A stretch of 64,000 nt of DNA, from NCBI RefSeq assembly GCF_004364975.1, contig NZ_SOBW01000007.1:620001-684000 (forward strand), read 5' to 3'. The stretch comes from Gelidibacter sediminis (lineage in GTDB: Bacteria; Bacteroidota; Bacteroidia; Flavobacteriales; Flavobacteriaceae). Positions 35,438 through 43,368 of the stretch are shown one piece after another. Each line of letters starts with the position of its first letter. Position 1 is the first letter of the stretch. The translations under genes were made by a program, and so were the position numbers. A model generated the notes under the pieces. That model was not told the origin of the DNA. It saw only the letters and a program-made list of their open reading frames with translations, and did not search any database.

Positions 35438-35860
35438 ATGAAATATCTTTTTTTAGTTCTCAGTTTGATTTTCTTAACCACCTGCAGCAGAAACGATAGC
35501 AATGACAATTGCAGGTTTTTGGTCAATGCTCAGGTGAATGCTTCCGTAAATATGAATTTGCCAGAATACAGCAATTTGCAATACACCAGTAACTCAGTAT
35601 ATTTGGCAAACCAGGGTAATAAAGGGGTCATCGTAATTAATGTAGGCGGAGGGTTTCGAGCTTGGGATGCCGCTGATCCTAACCATGAACAAAGTTCTTG
35701 CTCCTTGTTAAAAATTAATGGCGCCAACGCAGTTTGTGGTTGCGATGACGCCAATACTTATAGCTTATTTACAGGAGGCTCCATTGGTACACAATTACCT
35801 TGTGGACTGAAAGAGTACCGTGTAAGTGAATCAGGAAATACGTTGATTATTTCAAATTAA
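35438..35860 (+). CDS. Lipoprotein with degenerate Rieske-like domain
   Basis: The start is set at ATG 35438, giving 140 residues with a lipoprotein signal (KYLFLVLSLIFLTTC, lipobox TTC near residue 17). The C-terminal part has a Rieske-like layout: WDAADPNHEQSSCSLLK, then NAVCGCDDANTYSLFTGG. The Rieske cluster needs CxH and CxxH pairs; here the histidines are missing, so it probably does not bind [2Fe-2S]. Function is unknown. Its end overlaps the convergent receptor gene by 4 bp. Confidence 0.7.
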   Translation: MKYLFLVLSLIFLTTCSRNDSNDNCRFLVNAQVNASVNMNLPEYSNLQYTSNSVYLANQGNKGVIVINVGGGFRAWDAADPNHEQSSCSLLKINGANAVCGCDDANTYSLFTGGSIGTQLPCGLKEYRVSESGNTLIISN

Positions 35861-38073
35861 AATTTTAACGTAGCTCCAACTATGAAATTTGTAGTGGCCT
35901 GTGGATAATAGCCTGCACCTTCAATTGTTGTAATCTCACCAGGAACTGAAAAATCATCATCATAGGTATAATAGTACCCATTGGAAACATACTTCTCGTT
36001 AAAGATATTGTTTACTAATCCCGAAAATACGATGCTTTTAAAAACACTTCGCATTGGAATTTCATAAGTGATATTGAAATCATTTACAAAATAACTTTTT
36101 AATTTTGAGCCTTCAGAATCTGTATTCCCCATATATTGATCTCCCACATACTTGCTCAACAAAGACATCTGGAAATTGTCATTAGGCTGAAAAACAAATG
36201 CATTTGCAGCAACTACTTCTGGAGAAAATGAGATATTAGTTTTGCCTAAGTTGACCAACTGACCATCAAGAGAGGTAATGGTTTCCGTATTTTTATTAGA
36301 GCTCAACGTCAGATTAGGTTGTAATGAAAATTGTTTACTCAACCGTATTGCCGCCTCAATTTCTATTCCTAAACGATAACTATCGCCACTATTGGTACGG
36401 ATTGGGTTTCCAGACTTATCAATATTACCAGTTAACACCAATTGCTCATTGTACAACATATAATAGGCATTTACATTAAATCTGAACGCTTTATCGGTAT
36501 GTCTCCAGCCCAATTCAAAATCATTAAGTTGTTCTGGTTTTACAACGTCATTATTTTCAAAATCATCTCGGTTTGGTTCTCTGTTTGCTCTGGCATAAGA
36601 AAAATACAGGTTATTGGCATCGTTCAGTTTATAAGTAATTCCTGCTTTAGGGTTGAAGAATGAATAGTGTTCATCAATATTAAATGGTATTCTATCTGAA
36701 TTTAATCCCTTAGTTTTATAATCCACCAAACGCAATTGCAAATCGCCATAAACACTTACTTTGTCATTTACTCTATAAGTTGCTTTGGAAAATATACTGA
36801 AGTCATTTTTCTGTCCATTGCCATCATAATAACGATCTCTTATATTACTATTACTTGGGTATTGAGCCCAAATTATTTCACCAAAATGATCACCATCATA
36901 AGTGCTGTAGGAGCCTCCAAAAGTCATATTAATCTTGTTATTCTTATAGTTCGCATTTGCATTCAGAACATAAAAATCATTATCCAACCAGCGGCGCCTG
37001 ATTAAATCTGTAGACGAAATCTCTTCGCCATCAACCATTATGGGATCAAGGTCATAGTCTTCAAAATCTTGGTCGTCTTTATACTGTTCAAAATAACCAA
37101 TACCCTTAGTATAATTTAAAGCAATATTAGTAGACCATTGGTTAGAATAGCGTTCATTCCAATGCAATTGGTAATGATCTTGACGGTAGTTGTCTACTTC
37201 GTTGTCATAAAACTGGGTATCCCCATTTTGATCGGTATACATCCCTGCGGTATTGAAGGTGCGATCGTTTTCTAAAAGATCTAGATCTTCCAAGCCATTC
37301 CATGATTGATAGGTCACTTCTTTTCCACCAAAAGTTATAGCTTTTAGTAACGTATTGCTATCTACATAAGCCCCTTGTAAGAAATATGATTTTAAATCAG
37401 AAGATGCACGGTCAATATACCCATCAGATTTAATATTTGACAGACGTCCGGCAATTTCGAAGTGATTATTCAATTTTCCCGTACTAAATTTGACCGTATG
37501 CTTCCTTGTATTAAAACTTCCAAAACTATTAGAAATTTCTCCATTTGCTTCATTAGAAACCGCATCAGTGAGCACGTTGATGCTAGCACCAAAAGCGCCT
37601 GACCCGTTTGATGAGGTACCTACCCCACGTTGCAATTGCAAACTTTCTACAGAGGAGGCAAAATCATTAAGATTCACCCAAAACGTCCCGAGTGATTCGG
37701 CATCATTATACGGAATCCCGTTGATCGTCACATTAGTGGATTGTGCATTGATACCGCGAACTCTGAGATATGTATAACCTACTCCCGCACCGGCATCAGT
37801 TGTTGATACGACAGAAGGCAAATAGCCCAACAACACAGGAAGATCTTGTCCTAAATTACGTTTTGCCAACGCTACTTTGGAAATATTGGAATGGGTAATT
37901 GGAGAGGTCGCTTCTACGCGGACAGCTTTAACAAGAACTTCATCAAGATTTTCAACAATTGTCGAATCTTGAACTTTTTCTTGTGCATGCGCTGATAAAC
38001 TTAGCGCTAACAAACATACGATTTGAATTTTTTGCCTGAATAGGACTTTTCGGAAATTGAATAAATTTTTCAC
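35857..38073 (-). CDS. TonB-dependent outer-membrane receptor under TPP riboswitch
   Basis: This 738-residue receptor has a signal peptide (ending SLSAHAQ), a plug domain (LPVLLGYLPSVVSTTDAGAGVGYTYL, then RVRGINAQSTNVTINGIPYND, the TonB-plug signature) and a 22-strand barrel ending in TNFIVGATLKF. It takes up a substrate across the outer membrane using TonB energy. A TPP (THI-element) riboswitch lies directly upstream, so thiamine or a thiamine derivative is the likely ligand. It is the last gene before the convergent lipoprotein gene. Confidence 0.92.
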   Translation of the reverse strand: MKNLFNFRKVLFRQKIQIVCLLALSLSAHAQEKVQDSTIVENLDEVLVKAVRVEATSPITHSNISKVALAKRNLGQDLPVLLGYLPSVVSTTDAGAGVGYTYLRVRGINAQSTNVTINGIPYNDAESLGTFWVNLNDFASSVESLQLQRGVGTSSNGSGAFGASINVLTDAVSNEANGEISNSFGSFNTRKHTVKFSTGKLNNHFEIAGRLSNIKSDGYIDRASSDLKSYFLQGAYVDSNTLLKAITFGGKEVTYQSWNGLEDLDLLENDRTFNTAGMYTDQNGDTQFYDNEVDNYRQDHYQLHWNERYSNQWSTNIALNYTKGIGYFEQYKDDQDFEDYDLDPIMVDGEEISSTDLIRRRWLDNDFYVLNANANYKNNKINMTFGGSYSTYDGDHFGEIIWAQYPSNSNIRDRYYDGNGQKNDFSIFSKATYRVNDKVSVYGDLQLRLVDYKTKGLNSDRIPFNIDEHYSFFNPKAGITYKLNDANNLYFSYARANREPNRDDFENNDVVKPEQLNDFELGWRHTDKAFRFNVNAYYMLYNEQLVLTGNIDKSGNPIRTNSGDSYRLGIEIEAAIRLSKQFSLQPNLTLSSNKNTETITSLDGQLVNLGKTNISFSPEVVAANAFVFQPNDNFQMSLLSKYVGDQYMGNTDSEGSKLKSYFVNDFNITYEIPMRSVFKSIVFSGLVNNIFNEKYVSNGYYYTYDDDFSVPGEITTIEGAGYYPQATTNFIVGATLKF

Positions 38074-38182
38074 ACGATTAGATTATAATCGAATAAAAAG
38101 AGGTAATTATTCTTGTTAATATTAATTTGCTTTTAGTTCTATTAAGTATTTGTGAATTTTATAAGCTACTTAGTAAAACTAA

Positions 38183-38198
38183 TTGGCGATTATCGCCA
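38183..38198 (-). promoter_or_regulatory. Hairpin downstream of TPP aptamer (possible expression platform)
   Basis: The minus strand reads GGCGATAATCGCC, a five-pair stem with a 3-nt loop, directly after the aptamer, followed by AATTAGTTTT. It partly resembles a weak terminator, but the T-run is short. Its role as the platform is inferred from position. Confidence 0.45.
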
Positions 38199-38268
38199 TT
38201 CCCTAAACAGCATTACCTGTTCTAGGTTCATTGGGTATGATCTCAGCCGATTATAGGCACCCCTTTTT
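38195..38268 (-). promoter_or_regulatory. TPP riboswitch (THI element)
   Basis: The minus strand shows the conserved THI-element blocks in order: GGGGTGCC, then GGCTGAGATCATACCC, then TGAACCTAGAACAGGTAATGC and a closing AGGGAATG. The CTGAGA and ACCC pair and the GAACCT...AGGTAATGC arm are the diagnostic TPP-binding parts. A short hairpin (GGCGATAATCGCC) follows just downstream and may be the expression platform. It controls the TonB-dependent receptor, about 120 bp before its ATG. Confidence 0.93.
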
Positions 38269-38392
38269 TGAGAACGCTGCAAAGATAGAAATGAATTGAG
38301 AATTAAAAATTAAAAATGAAGAATTTTTCAATCTGTTTTGGCAATTCAACTTATACCATTGAGAATGAAATATTCTCCATTACAAAATTAAT

Positions 38393-38797
38393 CTATTCAA
38401 TTTCAGGAGGCCTTCTATTGGATTTTTTATCAGAAATTTTACGCTTTAATTTCAGACGTTTTTTAATTACAGATTTTGGTGTTTTAGTGGGAATACGTTT
38501 TTTAGGAATGACTAAGCCTTGTCTTATTAGTTCAAAAAAACGTTGTATGACCAACTCCTTGTTCTTGTGCTGGCTCCTCCTTTCGTCGCATTGCAACACA
38601 AGTGTATTCTCTTTAGTGAGACGGTTGGCTATGGTTTTATTCAGCAGAAGTTTCTCCTCATCAGTCAAGCCCATAGAATTTTCCAAATTGAAAATGAGCT
38701 CCACTTTAGACGCTACCTTATTTACATTTTGACCTCCAGCGCCAGAGCTTCTAACAGCTTTAAATTGCAATTCTGACTGTAAAATGTCTTTATTCAC
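38393..38797 (-). CDS. arfB: Alternative ribosome-rescue factor ArfB (YaeJ family)
   Basis: This 134-residue peptidyl-tRNA hydrolase has the catalytic GGQ motif at SSGAGGQNVNKVASKVEL (about residues 19-23) and a long basic C-terminal tail (KRLKLKRKISDKKSNRRPPEIE region) that enters the empty mRNA channel of stalled ribosomes. It releases peptidyl-tRNA from ribosomes on non-stop messages. The DUF4301 stop is 4 bp before its start. The TPP riboswitch begins further downstream, so it is the last gene of this cluster. Confidence 0.93.
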   Translation of the reverse strand: MNKDILQSELQFKAVRSSGAGGQNVNKVASKVELIFNLENSMGLTDEEKLLLNKTIANRLTKENTLVLQCDERRSQHKNKELVIQRFFELIRQGLVIPKKRIPTKTPKSVIKKRLKLKRKISDKKSNRRPPEIE

Positions 38798-38801
38798 GAT
38801 T

Positions 38802-40355
38802 CTATTTTATCTGATGTGTTGGTTTCAATAAATCGGTAACGGTTTTCACTGGATTAAAGGTAATCAGCGGCACCTCAACAAAAACAGTATTCCAGAAGGC
38901 CATACTCCCATTCCAAAGCCCTGGAAGCTCTAAAGCTTTTAAGTCCTTGCCTGCCTTAGTTTTCATAGTGATAAAAGCTGATTTTGGATCAGTGAATTTT
39001 TGCAAATCAAAAACCTCACCTTTGTAATTCTTAATACCGCAAACTAAATCGACAGGATTGAAATGTGTGGCACTTTCAAGAATTTTTGTTTGGTTTTTAT
39101 TATCCTTATCGATTTGAGCCGATTCTATAATTTGAAGTGATATTTGCCCGCTTTCATTCTTTACCCAATATGGCCCGCCGCCAGGCTCACCTTCATTTTT
39201 CACCATCCCACAAATGCGCAATGGTCGATTTAATTTATCAAAAAGATATTCGATTTGGTATCTTTTGGAGTATTTTTCAAACTCAGTACTAATGACCACG
39301 TTTAACTGATTCGCTAAAAATTCAGCAATCTCAATAAGATCTTGTTCTGAAAGTTCGCCACGCTCTAAAACCTCCAAATACTTAAATACCTGATGCTGCT
39401 TCTCAAGCAACATTCCAGCCAACATTTTTTTATATTCAGCAACCTTATCTTCATATTTATAAACCACAACATTGTCAATGTTTGTAATAAAAATGACATC
39501 TGTATACAATTGATTTAGATTCTCTAACAGCGCTCCATGTCCTGAAGGTCTGAATGTCAATTCTCCATTATCTTCTCTAAAAGGTTCATTTTTTGGAGTC
39601 ACCGCTATCGTATCTGTAGATTCTTTCTGATACGAAAAAGCAAGCTTAAATGTGGTATTGGTTTTAGATTCTACAATATTTTGAAGCTTTTCAAACTCCT
39701 CTTCAAACATTTCTTTGTGGCGCTCTGAGATTGTAAAATGCAAGAATGTGGACTTATTTGTAGAAGCATAAAGTGCACCATCAAATAAGTGCTCTTCAAA
39801 GGCAGTCGCTAGATGATCTTTATATTTATGAAATGGCAATAATCCCTTCGGATAAAAACCATAATTCAATTTATCTTCATCCAACATCGTTTTGGCAAAT
39901 AATAATTTCTGCTTGTCATTTGACCATGATTCATAATTAGGATAAAACTCTTTTAAATTTTCGAGTACTTTATCATAAAAAGGAAGTTTTTCAAGTCCTA
40001 CGAAAAACAACGATAAATCTGCATCTTTAGTTCTATTGATAAAGGAATTTATCGTTTCGTTTTCAGGAACAAATTCTTCAATAAACCTAAAAAGTGATTT
40101 GAACATGCGCGTTGCCGCCCCTGATGCAGGTACAAATTTCGCTATGGAAACAGTATTCCTTTGTTCTTCGAAGCGATGGATGTACTTATTCTTTTCGTCC
40201 TCAGTACATTCAACAATACCGTGACCCACTGTTGCAGCAGCAGTGAGATCAGCAAACGGCAATCCAGATTCAAACAACTCGACTTGTGTCTGCACTTTGG
40301 CCAAGGTCAGGCCCTTATTTTCAATCTGTAAAATATCTTTATCTGTAAATTTCAC
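38802..40355 (-). CDS. DUF4301 family protein
   Basis: This 517-residue protein starts MKFTDKDILQIENKGLTLAKV and has VPASGAATRMFKSLFRF, then RPSGHGALLENLNQL and PLRICGMVKNEGEPGGGPYW, the landmarks I associate with DUF4301. The SGAATRM and RPSGHGALL segments look like nucleotide- or sugar-phosphate-binding loops of an uridylyltransferase-like GT-A fold. Catalytic function is not established. Its start overlaps the kinase-like gene by 4 bp and arfB follows after 4 bp. Confidence 0.82.
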   Translation of the reverse strand: MKFTDKDILQIENKGLTLAKVQTQVELFESGLPFADLTAAATVGHGIVECTEDEKNKYIHRFEEQRNTVSIAKFVPASGAATRMFKSLFRFIEEFVPENETINSFINRTKDADLSLFFVGLEKLPFYDKVLENLKEFYPNYESWSNDKQKLLFAKTMLDEDKLNYGFYPKGLLPFHKYKDHLATAFEEHLFDGALYASTNKSTFLHFTISERHKEMFEEEFEKLQNIVESKTNTTFKLAFSYQKESTDTIAVTPKNEPFREDNGELTFRPSGHGALLENLNQLYTDVIFITNIDNVVVYKYEDKVAEYKKMLAGMLLEKQHQVFKYLEVLERGELSEQDLIEIAEFLANQLNVVISTEFEKYSKRYQIEYLFDKLNRPLRICGMVKNEGEPGGGPYWVKNESGQISLQIIESAQIDKDNKNQTKILESATHFNPVDLVCGIKNYKGEVFDLQKFTDPKSAFITMKTKAGKDLKALELPGLWNGSMAFWNTVFVEVPLITFNPVKTVTDLLKPTHQIK

Positions 40356-40918
40356 ACTTTCAATTTTAAAAGTTCATCAATGTGGCCTTTGGAGGTTTTA
40401 AAACGTTCCTCCATAGATCCTTTCAACACTACGTAAGGCCTATTATATTTTTTCAAAGCACTTTCAAATGCTTCAAACATGACCTCCCTGTCATTGGGTC
40501 TATCTCGCAAATCATCCGCTTCCCAAGGAATATCAATATAAGTCAAAAAATAGAGATCGTATGTGTTTTCAATCGCAAATTTTTCTAATAAAGGGTGACA
40601 AAACCCATGATAATAAGATTCAGAATAGACTTTGGTTTCCAACAAATCTGTATCACAAATAAGCAGTTCATTAGCTTTAGGAGCCGCTTCATTTTCAAGT
40701 TGCATTTGTCCTTTAGCAATAGGCAACACATCATTTTTGGTGAGCGTTCTATTTTGCAATAATTTCGCTTCGGCATATATTCGCGAATATTCAGGCACAA
40801 AAACAGTATTATACTGTTCTGCCAATTGCTTCGCCAAAGTGCTTTTTCCGGTTGATTCCGGACCAAACAAGACCACTTTTATGCAATCTGAGGGGTTTTG
40901 TCTAAGCTTTTCTTCCAT
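40352..40918 (-). CDS. NadR-like P-loop kinase (AAA family)
   Basis: This 188-residue protein has Walker A GPESTGKSTL at about residues 19-28, then FVPEYSRIYAE, a DLLETKVYSESYYHG segment and a DIPWEADDLRDRPNDRE lid-like region. It matches the nicotinamide riboside kinase domain of NadR. Its ATG lies inside the pnuC-type gene, overlapping by 40 bp. Because the transporter next to it may carry thiamine rather than nicotinamide riboside, this kinase could phosphorylate thiamine; the sequence does not decide this. Confidence 0.82.
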   Translation of the reverse strand: MEEKLRQNPSDCIKVVLFGPESTGKSTLAKQLAEQYNTVFVPEYSRIYAEAKLLQNRTLTKNDVLPIAKGQMQLENEAAPKANELLICDTDLLETKVYSESYYHGFCHPLLEKFAIENTYDLYFLTYIDIPWEADDLRDRPNDREVMFEAFESALKKYNRPYVVLKGSMEERFKTSKGHIDELLKLKV

Positions 40919-41511
40919 GCTAAATATCCATAAATTGCAATAATCGTAAATCCGAAATACTGTATACTCGTAAATGTAAATCCTTTGTAAAAATAAAGAG
41001 GGATTGAAATGAGGTCACCTACAATCCAATAGATCCAATTCTCAACTTTACGTCGTGCCATGAGCCACATTCCCACAAAAAATATTGCCGTAGTCAATGT
41101 ATCTACATACGCCATCCAACTGGTCCATTTGTCAAAGGATTTGTAAACAACAAACACAAATGCAAGGGTTGCCAAAAAGATAATACTGCTCATTTTATGT
41201 TCCCAAGCAGTTGTTTTTGAAATTGGGGTCACATGATTGGCATCTACTTTTCTTGTCCAAATATACCAACCATAAACGCTCATAATAAAATAATATGCGT
41301 TGATCATCATATCTCCCAACAGCTCCCATTTTAACAGTAAATAGACGAAAATACTCGTACTGATCATTCCTGTTGGAAACACCCAAATATTATTTTGCTT
41401 GGAACACCATACGGAAAGGAACCCAAATATAACTGCTACTATTTCTAGAACAATATCCATGGTATCGTACCCTGAATATTGCCCAAAGAGAAAATCAAAA
41501 ATGAGGCTCAT
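40879..41511 (-). CDS. PnuC/PnuT-family vitamin transporter
   Basis: This 210-residue membrane protein has seven predicted helices and the family segment MSVYGWYIWTRK (about residues 79-90), a substrate-binding WxxW pair, plus a C-terminal YGYLAWKKS. PnuC proteins facilitate uptake of nicotinamide riboside, while close relatives (PnuT) carry thiamine. The gene overlaps the thiamine-binding protein gene by 17 bp and the kinase gene by 40 bp, and a TPP-riboswitch receptor lies nearby, so PnuT is a serious alternative. Specificity is inferred from context. Confidence 0.85.
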   Translation of the reverse strand: MSLIFDFLFGQYSGYDTMDIVLEIVAVIFGFLSVWCSKQNNIWVFPTGMISTSIFVYLLLKWELLGDMMINAYYFIMSVYGWYIWTRKVDANHVTPISKTTAWEHKMSSIIFLATLAFVFVVYKSFDKWTSWMAYVDTLTTAIFFVGMWLMARRKVENWIYWIVGDLISIPLYFYKGFTFTSIQYFGFTIIAIYGYLAWKKSLDKTPQIA

Positions 41512-41755
41512 AGTCGTGTCGGTCAGATTTAACGATCTTCATATAAAGCAATCCGCGCTCAATGAGTGTAAACGCTTCTTTAATCTCAGTAGTCAACAAT
41601 TGCATTACCTCATCATAATCACCATATACTTGTGTGCTTAAAGGATTCTCCAAAACCGTAAGTCCTGACGCTCTTAGTTTTTTAATAAAATGAATGATGC
41701 TTGGTTCATAGTCATCATGTAAAGGCGTTAAGGTTAATTCCACTGATATTTTCAT
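41495..41755 (-). CDS. Thiamine-binding protein (YkoF/MTH1187-like)
   Basis: This 86-residue protein is a single ferredoxin-like domain of the MTH1187/YkoF family: ISVELTLTPLHDDYEPSIIHFIKKL, LTVLENPLSTQVYGDYDEVMQLL. The two-layer beta-alpha-beta repeat and the length match the thiamine-binding members. Its stop overlaps the transporter start by 17 bp, so translation is coupled. It supports thiamine as the substrate of this cluster. Confidence 0.8.
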   Translation of the reverse strand: MKISVELTLTPLHDDYEPSIIHFIKKLRASGLTVLENPLSTQVYGDYDEVMQLLTTEIKEAFTLIERGLLYMKIVKSDRHDYEPHF

Positions 41756-41777
41756 TAGACTCTAATTTAGTTCAAAA

Positions 41778-42524
41778 TTATGTGTTTAATTCTTCAAAGA
41801 ATGATGCATTTTCTTCAAATGCTGTTCCGATCACTACCAAATCTGCTCCCGCCTCATACGCATTGTCGAGTTGTTGTTTAGAAGTAATGCCACCGCCAAT
41901 AATTAACGGAATGGTCAATTCTTCTTTTACCGCTTGAATAATATCTGCAGTAATAGGCTGTATCGCGCCGCTTCCTGCTTCCAAATAAATGCATTTCATA
42001 CCCAACAATTGCGATGCTACAGCAGTATCAACAATATGCTGAATGTCATGTCGGGATAACGGTTTGGTTTGGGTTACGCGTTCTACAGCAGTTTCTTTAC
42101 CATTTTCTATGAGCAAATAACCCGTTGGAATTGTCTCAATATTCATGGTTCTTAATACTGACACCGCTTCAATTTGCTTTCCAATTAAATACTCAGGATT
42201 TCTCCCGGACACTAAAGAAAGAAACAACAACGCATGTGCGTGTGACGACAATTGCGAAACATCTCCAGGAAAAATAACGATTGGCAATTCTGTTAAGCCT
42301 TTAAGTTTTTGTATTAATTCATCCGTTTTAAAAGGATCAACTGTACTACCACCTACAAAAATATGGGTAGCAATGGATGCTTTCACTTTGGACATGAAAT
42401 CTGAAACCCTTTCAAGTTCCATTTTATCTGGATCTATCAGGATTGCCAAAAGTCGCTCACCTTTGTTAATGGAGGCAACTATATTTTGAAAAACTTCTTT
42501 TTGATTGTTCACAACTACAGGCAT
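41778..42524 (-). CDS. Geranylgeranylglyceryl phosphate synthase family (PcrB/GGGPS-like)
   Basis: This 248-residue TIM-barrel protein has the GGGPS/PcrB pattern: LLAILIDPDKMELERV near the N-terminus, HIFVGGSTVDP, LPIVIFPGDVSQLS, the YLEAGSGAI loop, and PLIIGGGITSKQQL with VVIGTAFEEN at the end. These enzymes join a polyprenyl diphosphate to glycerol-1-phosphate, the archaeal-type ether lipid step; Bacteroidota homologues form a known but poorly understood group. It leads the thiamine-binding to arfB cluster by 22 bp. Confidence 0.9.
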   Translation of the reverse strand: MPVVVNNQKEVFQNIVASINKGERLLAILIDPDKMELERVSDFMSKVKASIATHIFVGGSTVDPFKTDELIQKLKGLTELPIVIFPGDVSQLSSHAHALLFLSLVSGRNPEYLIGKQIEAVSVLRTMNIETIPTGYLLIENGKETAVERVTQTKPLSRHDIQHIVDTAVASQLLGMKCIYLEAGSGAIQPITADIIQAVKEELTIPLIIGGGITSKQQLDNAYEAGADLVVIGTAFEENASFFEELNT

Positions 42525-42594
42525 ATTTTTTCGCTCTAAAACATCTGAGTGTGAGCATTTCTAGATTTTTATCTTCGGGCGACTACTACATTAA

Positions 42595-43218
42595 TCAACA
42601 CACATAAGCACAGGTAAAACCTTCAAATTCAAAGAAACGGGTTTTATATCTGTATTTTTTATCGTCATAATCAATCCACGCAATGGTCTCTTCATCATTT
42701 ATCATAAAAGGAATGACCAAAAAATGTTCTCTAAATAACATTCCCGGCGTTGCAAATAATTTATAAAGTGATTCTTTTATACACCAGATAACAGTCAGTT
42801 TATTGATGTAATCTTCAGCAGAACTCACTAAATAATCAAATTCATAACCAATAAACTTATGAGCGATGATGCCTATTTTTTGGCGCTGCTTTTCAATATC
42901 AATACCCACCACAGTGTCGCTTACAATAACTCCAGAAAATGTGAATGAATGCGTGATAGAGATGAATTTACCGTCTTTTAAATGGGGTTTTCCGTTTTCG
43001 TCGTAATATAAATCGGCATCTGTATATCCAAATTCGGCTAAAAGATGTCGCACACTTAAAAATCCGCGTTGGTGAAGCTCACTTTTCATGCCCAAAACAC
43101 GTTTCAAACTTTCGTCTCTTAACGTGAGTGGCTGAAAGAGTGCCTCATAGCTCTCCGTAATTTTCCAGATTTTAACAGTAGTTTGTGAATTTGGAGTAAG
43201 GGTTTTATATAAAGGCAT
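42595..43218 (-). CDS. 4'-phosphopantetheinyl transferase superfamily protein
   Basis: This 207-residue protein has the Sfp-type landmarks: ISITHSFTFSGVIVSDTVVGIDIEKQRQKIG (the GIDIE metal site near residue 103) and IWCIKESLYKLFATPG (the WxxKEAxxK segment near residue 144). It transfers phosphopantetheine from CoA to an acyl or peptidyl carrier protein. The length fits the Sfp class, so the target could be a secondary or fatty-acid carrier. No PKS or NRPS genes lie in the window. It is divergent from ahcY. Confidence 0.9.
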   Translation of the reverse strand: MPLYKTLTPNSQTTVKIWKITESYEALFQPLTLRDESLKRVLGMKSELHQRGFLSVRHLLAEFGYTDADLYYDENGKPHLKDGKFISITHSFTFSGVIVSDTVVGIDIEKQRQKIGIIAHKFIGYEFDYLVSSAEDYINKLTVIWCIKESLYKLFATPGMLFREHFLVIPFMINDEETIAWIDYDDKKYRYKTRFFEFEGFTCAYVC

Positions 43219-43241
43219 TTAAGTTTCTCGAAGTTATTAAT

Positions 43242-43249
43242 TATCTTTG
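43242..43249 (+). promoter_or_regulatory. -7 promoter box for ahcY leader
   Basis: TATCTTTG matches TAnnTTTG exactly. It would start a leader of about 115 nt that includes a small ORF and a hairpin before ahcY. Confidence 0.5.
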
Positions 43250-43286
43250 CAGTCGCAAAACGAATAATAGAAACAAATATACAATT

Positions 43287-43343
43287 ATGAAATTCTCTAA
43301 ACAACCACGCTGGTTTAGAAATGTGAGAATTACAAGTTTATAA
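43287..43343 (+). CDS. Possible 18-codon leader peptide before ahcY
   Basis: An ATG at 43287 opens an 18-residue frame (MKFSKQPRWFRNVRITSL) that ends at TAA 43341-43343, 25 bp before the ahcY start. It is basic and aromatic. The DNA of this frame contains the hairpin CTAAAC / GTTTAG and the outer pair AATTCTC / GAGAATT. A small peptide whose coding region overlaps a hairpin is the layout of attenuating leader peptides. Whether it is translated is unknown. Confidence 0.32.
   Translation: MKFSKQPRWFRNVRITSL
43291..43331 (+). promoter_or_regulatory. Leader hairpin before ahcY
   Basis: Nested inverted repeats AATTCTC / GAGAATT outside and CTAAAC / GTTTAG inside (with an alternative AACCA / TGGTT) lie 40-75 bp upstream of ahcY. 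It does not match the known SAH riboswitch pattern that I can recognise. Confidence 0.4.
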
Positions 43344-43368
43344 TTATTGAATCCAAAAAATAGTACAG

